Of a DNA stretch of 64,000 nt, positions 1 through 9,401 are shown piece after piece (positions within the stretch are counted from its first letter, which is position 1; the number at the start of each line of letters is the position of its first letter). The stretch covers positions 30,362,485 to 30,426,484 of the forward strand of contig CM060106.1 of the NCBI GenBank assembly GCA_030522415.1, in the 5' to 3' direction. The notes beneath the pieces are model-generated. The model saw only the letters and a list, made by a program, of their open reading frames with translations, was not told the DNA's origin and searched no databases. Source of the stretch: Channallabes apus (lineage: Eukaryota; Chordata; Actinopteri; Siluriformes; Clariidae). Both the position numbers and the translations under genes were made by a program.

Positions 1-1440
1 AATAACCCCTTACAATTTTAATTTGATGTTTCACTAGACCCTAACAACATATACGTTGAGTTAGCACTCAATGCTCTCAAAATAACCGGTAATGTGAGTT
101 ACACAAAGTATTTTCTTCAAAATCTTAACAAAAATTTATCTGAAGTAAACAGATCAGTAAATGTTCTTGGGTTGTTCTTGAGGGTTTAGTCTTTTTTTTT
201 GTCACTAAACCTTCACGCTGGAAAGTTCGGTTAGCTGCCATTGCTAGGTGTAAATATAATGTAATTTTAGAAACTTTTCAGAAAACTCTTACAAAAACAT
301 CTGAGGTAAAAGTAGATTTTCTTCTTGTTTTACTTCTAGGTTTTGTCTTCCATTACATATTTTTTTTTTTTTTTTGTAAAAAATCTAACAACATACTGTA
401 TCTGAGTTAAAATTTGATTATGTTGAATGATTAGACTTGTTTCATCGGTCATTAAACTTACACATATGAAATTTCTTTTAGGTTCTATTAGTAAATGCAA
501 TACTTTTTTATTTTATAAACTCAAAAAAAATCTAACAAAATGTAAAAGTAGAAGTTCTTCATTGTTTAGACATGGTTCCTCTGTCACTAAACTTTCATGC
601 TTTAAAGATCTGTTAAGCATCAAGACTATGTGTTATTTATAATGTCGTTTAAGAAACTTTTCAGAAAACTCTTCTAACACATCCTAGGCAACAGTTGTTG
701 TTTTTGATGTTTTGTCTTTGATTACAATCTTTCTTCACCCATGAAAGTTATTACACCGGAATTTTAGCTACACATAATTTTCCATAAAAATCCAACAACG
801 TATTTGAGTTAGAAGTTGATACTGTTGAATTAATAGACTTGATTCCCCTGTCATTAAACTTACATGTATGAAATTTCATGTAGTTGTTTGAGTAATAATT
901 TTATTTTAGAAACGTAAAAAACATCTAACAAATGTAAAAATAGAAGTTCTTGATTGTTTAGACTTGGCTCCACTGTCACTAAAACTTCACGCTTGAAAGA
1001 TCTGTTAAGCATCAAGGCTATGTGTAAGTATAATGTGGTTTTAGAAACTTTTCAGGAAACTCTTCTAACACATTATAGACAATAGTTGTTGTTCTTAACG
1101 GTTTTGCCTTTGGTTACAATATTTCTTCATTCATAAAAATCAAACAATGTATCAGAAAAAAAGCTGATGCCTTTCACGTTTTTGACTTGTTTTTTGTATA
1201 TGTGTCTGCGTACGTGTATGTGTGTTTGTGAGAATGTAAGAAGATGGTGGATTTAAAAAACAAACAAAAAAAACAATGTACAATGAGTTGTTAAACTTCT
1301 GTTACAAACCTAATTTAAAGTCAACATTCTTTATGGTTTTGCCCTGGGCCACTAGGTCTTTACTTTTGAAAGTTCGGGTAACTAATTGTGAATATTAAAT
1401 CTTTATATGCATTACAATTTTGACTACACAGTCTTTTTTT
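1..1440. repeat. Degenerate tandem array, ~385-bp period
   Basis: AT-rich block made of about three and a half diverged copies of one unit. The phrase around 'actcttctaacacat' recurs near 286, 669 and 1,060. The phrase 'gtcactaaactttca' and its variants recurs near 200, 582 and 975, with a weaker copy near 1,350. Spacing is 380-390 bases. The units differ by many substitutions and indels, so the array is old. No coding potential was recognised; the short open frames are chance. It could be a satellite fragment or an internally repetitive transposon. Confidence 0.7.
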
Positions 1441-2984
1441 TCATGTTTCCTCGGTCGCTATTGCATTTAAGTTCTTTCAGGGGTCATAGAGGTGATAGTT
1501 AATAGAAGATAAGGGTTTAGGAGCATTTATGACGGGTGAGTGTACTTGGTCCTGATGTACAAAAAGCTTGGACAGATAAGGCGTGTCAAGATAGCACAGT
1601 AAACACGCCCATTCAAGCCCTATTTATTCATTTACCTGGTTCCACCACTAGATGGCGCTTCGTTCTCAAGAACATATTAAAACAAGCCAGCAATTTAGCG
1701 GCGCTGAGTTGCAATCACATGATTTTAACAACCTGCCCCCATCCCCGCTGACGCTACCAAACTGCACTACAGAGATGATGATGGTGGCTTAACGGACTAT
1801 TCGCGGTAAGTGGTGTTTTATTTTATAAAATTTGTTTGGGGTAGTTTATAGTTTATTTCCCAGTTTTGTTTTTTTTATTGGTCGTTTTGAAAATCACTGG
1901 CAGCACCAGCATCGGTCAGATGTAACTTTAAATGATCTGTTTACCCAGTCTGGAGTTAACATTAAAGCTTAGTGTCAGTGTCACAAACTCACAATGTCAC
2001 TCCTCTTTAACTCAAAAAGATTACCAAAATGTTGAAAATACTATTAATGTCCATATTACAAAAGCTGCACTACCCGATGAAGAGTGTTTGCGCTCTCTGA
2101 AAATACCTTCAGAATCTGACTGACTGTTGTCTCAATAAATTCAGCATTAATTTATTCTTTGGTTAGAAGTTAATCTGCAGGTTATTTCTGTGACTGGAAT
2201 ATAATGTGATGCAGTTCATGAGGGACACAAGCTGAGGATAGATGTACAGAAGCTAGCGAGCTAAACGCTCATAACCGGTTTTATATTTTAACCACTTTGG
2301 TCGTGACTTTGTGCGGTAGCGCGAGCGCTTAGTTAACGAGCTGGATAAAAACCCTGAAGTGTTTATCAGTTAGTGGGTGTGGGGGGGCTTCAGTACTGAG
2401 TAAGTTATAGTTAGGCTTCAGAGATGAGCTAATGCTCATATACGAGTGTTATATTGCTTAACTTATTTGTTTGAAAAGCGCATTAAGTAAATTCTCGGTT
2501 AATTTAATGCAGACGATAATACAGACAGACCATGGTTAACACTAACAAAGTTCAATGGTTAACATTAGCACAGGCAGTTCATTTACATTTCAGAATTCCC
2601 AAAACAGTATTTTACACACTCTGTGGTAAATAGGTTTATTAATATCTTTTATATTTATTACAACTAGATATTCTGTAAAGTTTATTTATCTTTGTCTTCA
2701 CTAAATTCTCCTGTTCTCTTTAAGCAGAGCTCCGCTGTGGAGGATTGGGGGATCAGACGGGTGACGGTTGGCCTTTTGGACCCACTGGAGGAGCCTGAAC
2801 AAGCTGTTGAGGGAGCTGTAGGAGGGATGACGTCACAGTGCAACAGCTTTAGAATGATGTTTGGTCAGGTCTACTGTATATTCTGAACATAGAACTGCAA
2901 AACGTCTGATACAGTACTTTGGGGGAAACAAAGACTTAAACTGTTCCATTTTTGATAGTAAAAATTAATATTTTAATATAAAAG
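1441..2984. other. Unassigned region, no gene recognised
   Basis: Mixed-composition DNA holding one CTCF-like motif, a GC-richer patch near 1,600-1,810 that ends in a splice-donor-like 'gcggtaagt', a short open frame at 1,932-2,123 followed by 'aataaa', and a CRE-like 'tgacgtca' near 2,828. None of the short open frames resembles a protein family I know. First-exon or pseudo-exon readings are possible but unsupported. Confidence 0.4.
1645..1658 (+). promoter_or_regulatory. CTCF-like binding motif
   Basis: The sequence CCACTAGATGGCGC fits the vertebrate CTCF core consensus CCASYAGRKGGCRC at every position. A lone match of this length is expected by chance now and then in 64 kb, so occupancy is inference. 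Confidence 0.35.
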
Positions 2985-4032
2985 ATGTAGCGAATAAAGG
3001 GACTCCAGAGAGAGCAATCAACGGACCCCAGTCCAGAGACCTTCTCCCAGCATGCATGTCGCCATCCCGATAAGCTTATCTGATTCGCGATCAGATATGA
3101 GCGTCTGTGAGACGAACCTGCAAGAACTTTATAAGGCCAGATCCTTTGAAGTAGACCCCAAAAACAAAGAGGGTAAATTCGCGATCCGGAAAACAAAGCA
3201 GACAGTTTTACAACTTCACCCCGAGCTGGGGGGAGAATGACCACGTCACACCTGTCTAGGTGTCTCTTGACCTCCGGAAGACATGCCTTTTAATGAACAA
3301 AGGCATGGACACTATTTAAAACATTTTAAAGTGTGCCAATAGGGCAAAACGTATTTGCATATATGTACTCAGTACCTTTTATTCCTGTGTATGGGTCATA
3401 CGTGACAGCTGAAACACAAGGCTAATTTATGCACAACAGGAGGAACCATGTGAGGCGTGGCTAAGCCCCGCAACCATATCCGATTGGACCACTCACCCGT
3501 TGGAGGGACTGACCCCAAAGGGACAAAAACCCGAAGGAGTAAGAGTTCAAGGAGAGAAGAAAAAAATCACGACTGGAACCTACATCATTTTCCAAGCAGC
3601 TCGGACTTCCGCCCTTGCGGCGCCTTGCCACTGCTGCTGGTGTCATCCGCTCTTGAGGAACTCTCAACGAGACTACGTGCCAGAACTCCAAAGTCTTGCA
3701 ATGAAGAAACCCTCAGGAGAAGTTCCAGAGCGCAGCCATCGGTAACCAGGGAACCAACACCTCACCGAAGGGCTTCCCCGACAGACGTCATCTCTACAAC
3801 AGCACACCAACCAATCAGCAACGCCGTGATTCCCTTCGCTGGACGCGAACCCACGGATGAGAACGAACATAATGCAAGTAAACAAACAAAGCTGCATACC
3901 TTGCTGAAGTTGGTGCTCGTTTCATAACTGAACTGTAAGATTTAACCCAAGGCTCTGCTCTTGTGACTTTTGTTTATCTAGTAAACAGTACTAGAATAAC
4001 TTCATAAATTTGTCGCTTTCCAAACTGTTTGA

Positions 4033-4077
<45 letters not shown>

Positions 4078-4330
4078 TGTGTGTTTAAGTAGCGCAGTTT
4101 CATGTATCGTAGATTAGTCAAATAAATTCTCGTTTCTTTATAAAGAACTGTTGTCTTGGTCATTGTATTTTAAAGCCTAAACATTTGCCCAGATCTTGCT
4201 ACCTTGCTCATAATCGGTAAATTTTGATTCAGTTAATCAAATTAACCCGAATCGTTAAAGATTCGATACAACTCTGACCCAGAGCTAAACATTACATATT
4301 AATGGTGAAGGATGCGTTGGCATTGTGTCA
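2985..4330 (+). other. Unassigned block with promoter- and polyA-like signals
   Basis: A GC-richer block than its surroundings. It contains an octamer-like 'atttgcatat' near 3,350, a TATA-like 'tatttaaaac' near 3,313, a 'gtgaggcgtggct' patch, and near 4,120 an 'aaataaattctcg' stretch followed by a T-rich region. This order (promoter, leader, polyA signal) resembles a solo LTR. I could not find matching TG...CA ends, a target duplication or a second copy. The 156-residue open frame at 3,457-3,927 matches nothing I recognise. Old LTR, or ordinary GC-richer spacer, are both possible. Confidence 0.25.
4033..4084. repeat. (GT)n microsatellite
   Basis: About 50 bases of GT repeat with a short GC/CA-rich interruption, i.e. 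alternating purine-pyrimidine DNA. Confidence 0.95.
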
Positions 4331-4712
4331 ACGTGGCATTAACATTTATTGGTGAACAAAGCGACCGTCATTCGTTATCTTTATTATATGTAAACCCTAC
4401 AAAGAACTAGATAGAGACTTATAAGCAGCTGGTGTATCCGGGTAGTTTAATGAACTTTAAAGCAAAAATACAACATGTTTTCACCTGTTTTATACAAATT
4501 ACTGTTTTAATTTTGACTAGTTTTGGAAGAATACATTTTATTGTTAAAGTCATGTTTGCGTCCTTTAATTGTTGGGCGATTGTTTGGGTATTTAAAAAAC
4601 GTTTAGTTGAAGCAACAACTTCAATGGGCAAAAAATGGGACACAACGTTGTTTTAAATAGTCAAAGAGTTGGGCTGACCAATATTAATAATAATAATAAT
4701 ACTTATTATTAT

Positions 4713-5442
4713 TAGGGTTGTTCCGATTCCGATCCTGGTATCGGAAAAGCTGCCGATACCACAAAAAAATCTGGCATCGGAATCGGCGAGTACTTGAGTC
4801 CACGTACCGATCCGATACCATTTTCCTAAACATAACCTATTTATGCCCTCTAGCTTTGCTAGCTTAGCTTACTTACAGAGTGTCACGGCATGCGCCTGTG
4901 ATATCGCTCCTCGCTCAATAGTTTAGCGGCCTCCCCCCTCTTTGGGTATGTGAAGGAGCAGGGCCACAGAATCAGGCAACGGCCCATGAGCTATCGCCGC
5001 TAATGATCCCGGAGCTATAAAACACAATGGGGAGTGTAGCTCGGGGTCTGACTGTTGGGAAGCTGGACTTTGTGACGCGGTGGATTTTATGAGAGACATT
5101 GGCACAAGAGCGGGGCGATGTGATGCGCCCCAGAGACTTTAAAAAGGGAGGCGCCTTTGATCTCCGCGAGAGGAGCGCGTGAACGAGCTGTGCGAGCTCC
5201 CACGGCACCTTCACTTCCGCGTCGAGCCTGCCTTCGCATCCCTGCCGCCGAAGCGGAAAAGACTGAATAGAGCCTTTAACCCTTTCCTTACCCTTTTCCC
5301 TGTAAGACCTCGCCTCATGTCCGTGTTTCATGGTGTCGCCCGTGCATTTAGGGCAACACAGGGCTAGTAATATTTACATTTACATTACATTACATTTAAG
5401 GGTTACACAGGGCTAGTAATATTTTATAAAAAAAAAAATAAA

Positions 5443-5539
<97 letters not shown>

Positions 5540-5615
5540 TGTACAGATACACACTCAGGTATCGGATCGGTACTCGGTATCGGGAGGGGAAAAATGGAAC
5601 ATCAGAACATCTCTA
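4713..5615. mobile_element. Non-autonomous hAT element
   Basis: The ends form imperfect terminal inverted repeats: TAGGGTTGTTCCGAT on the left, and TAGAGATGTTCTGAT when the right end is read in reverse complement. The flanks on both sides read 'attattat' (4,705-4,712 and 5,616-5,623), the 8-bp target duplication expected for hAT. The duplication lies in an (ATT)n tract, so it is weak evidence alone. Subterminal 'ggtatcgga' motifs are repeated near both ends. The interior has an (AT)n tract and a small duplication of 'acacagggctagtaatatt' (near 5,355 and 5,405), but no transposase. A 35-base piece of this interior recurs inside a chimeric Tc1 junction at 21,053-21,087. Confidence 0.75.
5445..5534. 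repeat. (AT)n microsatellite
   Basis: About 90 bases of AT repeat interrupted once by 'gtgtgtgt', inside the hAT element. Confidence 0.95.
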
Positions 5616-5649
5616 ATTATTATTATTATTATTATTATTATTCGTCATA

Positions 5650-5840
5650 GAAACAAATGAAAACAGTTAAACACTTGATCATCTGTATCTGTGCTAGTTT
5701 GTGATTATGTGACCCATAATCATTTTTTTTCAGTATAAATAAATGTTTATAAACTCCATCAAAAGAGCAAAGACAAACTTAGAAGGAGTGGAAGGTGAGA
5801 CACCTCAATGGAGAATACTGAGTATGACAGTGCTAATTGC

Positions 5841-5872
<32 letters not shown>

Positions 5873-6510
5873 TGGTGGGGGGGTGGGGTTCTTTAGACTT
5901 GTCTGCGCAAATGTGTGTGTTAAAGCAAACGGAGAAATGCAGGAGTGCACACACACACACACCTCTCATCTACAGTACAAATGCTTTAACTGTTGATTAA
6001 ACCTATGAACAGAGCTGTTCAGCATCAGTCCTATTGGAAGGGGGGGATTGGAAGGTGAATGAGGATACTCATTTACAAGACAAAAGACGGTCAGAGGTGT
6101 GAATGCGCATCTCCGCTTTGCTCTTCAGTGTGTGTGTGTGTCTGTGTGTGTTTTAGGTTCCTAGGGGTGCATTCTTCAATTCAGTCTGTCTGAATCTTTA
6201 TAAACGGCAAGTTGGGAAAATCATGTTTCAGAAAACGATAACAACAATTAACGCTTGATCATTTGCGTCTGTGCTATTTTGTGCCTAAGTGACCCATATT
6301 TATTTTTTCTTAGTTTAAAAAATGCTTTGGGTTTAAAGAACTCCATTAAAATACATACGTAGGAGGAGTGGAAGGTGAGAAACCTCAGTGGAGAATGTAC
6401 TGACTCCGCCCAGTAATGACTTTTAGATTGTACTAAGATGGATTCTTTCGACCTGCCGGCGTGCAAATGTTTGTGTTAAAGCCAGCTCAGGCAAACCTGA
6501 CCAATGCAGG

Positions 6511-6558
<48 letters not shown>

Positions 6559-6600
6559 CACACACATATACCTGTGGCACTTTAAACGTTAGTGCATCAA
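5650..6600. repeat. Diverged ~580-bp tandem duplication
   Basis: Two adjacent units. 'acttgatcatctgtatctgtgct' near 5,673 pairs with its variant near 6,253. 'aactccatcaaaagagc' near 5,753 pairs with 'aactccattaaaataca' near 6,340. 'ggagtggaaggtgaga' occurs in both (near 5,785 and 6,365). Each unit ends in a dinucleotide tract: (GT)n at 5,841-5,869 and (CA)n at 6,512-6,566. No coding potential. Confidence 0.75.
6512..6566. repeat. (CA)n microsatellite
   Basis: CA repeat of about 55 bases at the end of the second duplicated unit. Confidence 0.95.
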
Positions 6601-6803
6601 CATTGTCTTGTAAATAGCTGATACAGAATATGCTTGTTTATCACATACTAGTGTGATAACACCTATGATCAGATTGTGTAAGTAAACTAGTTTAGAGAGT
6701 GGTGTCATCAATGGGATTTTACCTGCAGGTGTAGTGCACTACTCTTCATGTGTAATGAGGAAAATGAAAACCTTCCTTTTTAATTTTGCATTGTTAACTG
6801 CAA

Positions 6804-7085
6804 GCGGCATGGTTGTGTAGTGGTTAGCACTCTTGCCTTGCCCCTCCAGGGTCCGGGTTTGATTCAGGAAGTTGCATGTTCTCCCCGGTGGTGGGTTTCC
6901 TCTGTGTACTCCGTTTTCCTCCCACAGTCCAAAAATGTACAGGTTAAGCTAATTGGCATTCCCAAATTGCCCATAGTGTGTACTATATGTGTGTGTGCCC
7001 TGCGATGGATTGGTACCCTGCCTCACGTCCTAAGCCTCCTGGTTAGCCTCCTCAGGTTAGGCTACAGGGCCCTCCGACTCTGAGT
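6804..7085 (+). mobile_element. tRNA-derived SINE, decayed copy
   Basis: Begins 'gcggcatggttgtgtagtgg', carrying an A-box-like 'tgtagtggttagcac' and a degenerate B box 'gggtttgattc'. The conserved SINE body follows: 'tcctcccacagtccaaaaat', 'taattggcattcccaaattg' and 'gccctgcgatggattgg'. The same order of blocks occurs in six other copies in this window. It would be transcribed by RNA polymerase III and mobilised by a LINE; no protein is encoded. Confidence 0.8.
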
Positions 7086-7595
7086 AACTGCAAATATATG
7101 GAAGAGGATTAGGGCTACCTTTAAAAAAAAGAAAATTTCCCCCAAAATAATGTCTGAATTCTAAGTTTAAAGTCAAAATGATGGCCCTAATCTGCTTCCA
7201 TTCAAACACTTGTCAAAAAACCATACTGTTTCATTCTACATCGTTTTAAAGTAGCTGCAAAACTGTTGGAGTCATCAACTGATGAACCCATTTTTAGAGG
7301 CTCAGCGATGCTGAGAGGTTTTATAAATGATTTTTGGGTGTAACAGGAGGAATTCATCTAGATTAAGTGGCACTGGGCATGCATTAGCAACACCAGCTGG
7401 GCCACTGTCATAGTCACTTCAGAGGCCTGTATGGGTTTAGTGGCATTAGAAATGCTGGCTAGGCTGAGAGAGGAGCTGGGTAATCTGTATAAAATTACAT
7501 ATATGGTCTGGTGCGTGATGATCCTATGCTGGTTTATCTGGGTGAAGAGGTCAGATTTTTAAAAAGACATGAAACTCCAACAGCCCTAAAAACCT
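7086..7595. other. Spacer between SINE copies
   Basis: No gene, repeat family or long open frame recognised. Confidence 0.5.
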
Positions 7596-7850
7596 TTTAT
7601 GTTATCACGGTGGGCTTGCATCTTTAAGGTTGAAGGTTCGATTCTCGCCTCAGTTCTGTATGCGTGGAGTTTGCATGCTCTTCCTGTGCTTGGTGCTTTT
7701 TTTTTTCTCGAATGCTCCGGTTTCCAAAGACATGCAGATTAGGTTAATTGGTCCATAGTGTGTGCTTGAGTGGGTATGTGTGTGTGTGCACACTATGCAA
7801 TGGATCAGCATCCCGTCCAGGGTATACCCCACATCGTGCCCTATGTCTCA
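7596..7850 (+). mobile_element. tRNA-derived SINE, decayed copy
   Basis: Same family as the copy at 8,551 but more diverged and missing most of the A-box region. The B box 'aggttcgattctcg' is clear, followed by 'gtggagtttgcatgctctt', 'aaagacatgcagattaggtt' and the tail block 'cccgtccagggtatacccc'. Confidence 0.7.
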
Positions 7851-8550
7851 AAAAAAAGCAATGTATTAATAATTAATAAAAGTCTAAGTATGACAAATCT
7901 GTGGGTCTGTATCTGTGTGTGTTCAAGATGCAACAATCTATACCGTTTTGTGAAATACAATGTTTGCGTGGGAAATGAAAGCACATGTGTCAACACAACA
8001 TGGGGAACATAAACACAACAGAACTCTCCCTGAGTCAATTATTTCATTATTGAAGCACTAATCTACTGCGCTCTTAACTGCTAATCCTAAAATCAATGAA
8101 GAATCAATATAAGACTTGGAACTGTTTATTCAAAAGAGAAATAAAACGTCTAGGCAAAGAAATCTAGTATAGATGAAAGTGTAGAAACAAGTGACTAATA
8201 CTAAAGAATGCATTTTTCTTGCATGCAACCACCAGAGAATCTCCTGGTCCCAAGGGCATCTCTCTTGCAAATATTGGGTTCGATTTTAAAATTAAATTGA
8301 GAGCAAAATCTGACACTAAAAACATATCAATCAGCCATAACATTAAAACTAGGTGTCTGGCACCAGAACATTGGCAGCAGATTCTTTGGTTCCCAGAGGC
8401 AGCCTTGGGTGCCCATGATCCTGTCACCAGTTTGCTGGTGTATAGTTGGTGATCACTGTTGTTCACTTTGGTGTGGTGTTAATGAAAAATTAGAGAATTT
8501 TAAATTCTGTCCAACTAATTAAATTTGTAAAATTAAACATCAGTGCACCG
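7851..8550. other. Spacer between SINE copies
   Basis: AT-rich, with no gene recognised. The 100-residue minus-strand open frame at 8,164-8,466 resembles nothing known to me. Confidence 0.5.
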
Positions 8551-8895
8551 GCGGCACGGTGGTGTAGTGGTTAGCACTGTCGCCTTGCACCTCCAGGGTC
8601 TGGGTTCGATTCCCGGCCAGGCTCGATTCCCGTCTCTGTGTGCATGGAGTTTGCATGTTCTCCCCGTGCTTGGTGGGTTTCCTCCGGGTACTCTGGTTTC
8701 CTCCCACAGTCCAAAGACATGTAGGTTAGGTTAATTGACGTTCCAAATTGCCCGTAGTGTGTGAATGAGTGTGTGTATGTGTGTGTGCCCTGCAATGGAT
8801 TGGCACCCTGTCCAGAGTGTACCCCGCCTTGTGCCCTAAGTTTCCTGGGATATATTCCCCTGAATATAAGGATAAAGCGTAATAGAAAATGACTG
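8551..8895 (+). mobile_element. tRNA-derived SINE, well-preserved copy
   Basis: The best copy in the window. The head is 'gcggcacggtggtgtagtgg' with A box 'tggtgtagtggttagcac' and B box 'gggttcgattcccgg' at tRNA-like spacing. The body has 'gtttcctccgggtactctgg', 'cccacagtccaaagacatg' and 'caatggattggcaccctgtc', and the tail has 'ggataaagcgtaatagaaaatg' followed by a (GACT)n-like stretch. A short internal duplication of 'ggttcgattcccggccaggctcgattcccg' type follows the B box. Confidence 0.85.
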
Positions 8896-9273
8896 ACTGA
8901 CTGGCATCTGGTATCTATCTATTGTTGAATATAGCTAGCTAGCTGCTCCTGCTCACGGACAATTAGGGAGCCGCCTAACACACTCGGAGGAAAGCGCTAG
9001 CTGCCCTCTTCTGCTTACAGAGTTCATGTGACTGCATGAGCTAGTGTCACTATGATTAACGTTAAATCACTATGATAAATGCCCCCTTTTCGCTGTAAGA
9101 TTATGGACAATTTGCTCAGTAAGTCTTTTGGCAGTACTGTGACATCACCTGGGATTCAAACTATTCAATTATCAAAAAGTGTATCCAAAATTATTAAAAA
9201 GTGCTTTGTATTGCTGAGAAGGAATGGAGAGGATAAGCGAATCAGGGAATGTATTGTATTGCGGAGGAAAGGG
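8896..9273. other. Spacer upstream of the Gypsy element
   Basis: No gene recognised. The last five bases, 'aaggg' at 9,269-9,273, are the left half of the Gypsy target-site duplication. Confidence 0.6.
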
Positions 9274-9401
9274 TGTCACGGGCGCAGGCAGAACGGTGTG
9301 AATCCAAGCGCGGTTACTGACTGTATAGAGATGTGGGGGCGTGGTCGGGGGCGTGATCAAGGGTCGAAAGCCGTGAGTCCGTCAGCGAAGCGTCCAAAGC
9401 A
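9274..9401 (-). repeat. Remnant of the Gypsy 3' LTR
   Basis: Identical by eye to 13,382-13,509 of the complete LTR, then jumps directly into the pol reading frame. It keeps the outer boundary and target duplication but lacks the rest of U5 and all of R and U3, including the TATA box. Confidence 0.9.

Noticed and set aside
1932..2123. 63-codon open frame with a splice-acceptor-like start and an AATAAA after the stop, as a possible last exon
   Set aside because: No protein family similarity recognised, no matching upstream exon in frame, and length within chance expectation.
2692..2886. 64-codon frame with an acceptor-like start and a CRE motif, as a possible exon
   Set aside because: No recognisable domain or conserved neighbour; the motif alone is weak.
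3457..3927. 156-residue open frame as a host gene
   Set aside because: Low-complexity basic composition, no domain, and open frames in several phases at once, typical of GC-richer non-coding DNA.
5442..5660. Tyr/Ile-rich 71-residue frame
   Set aside because: Translation of an (AT)n and (ATT)n microsatellite.
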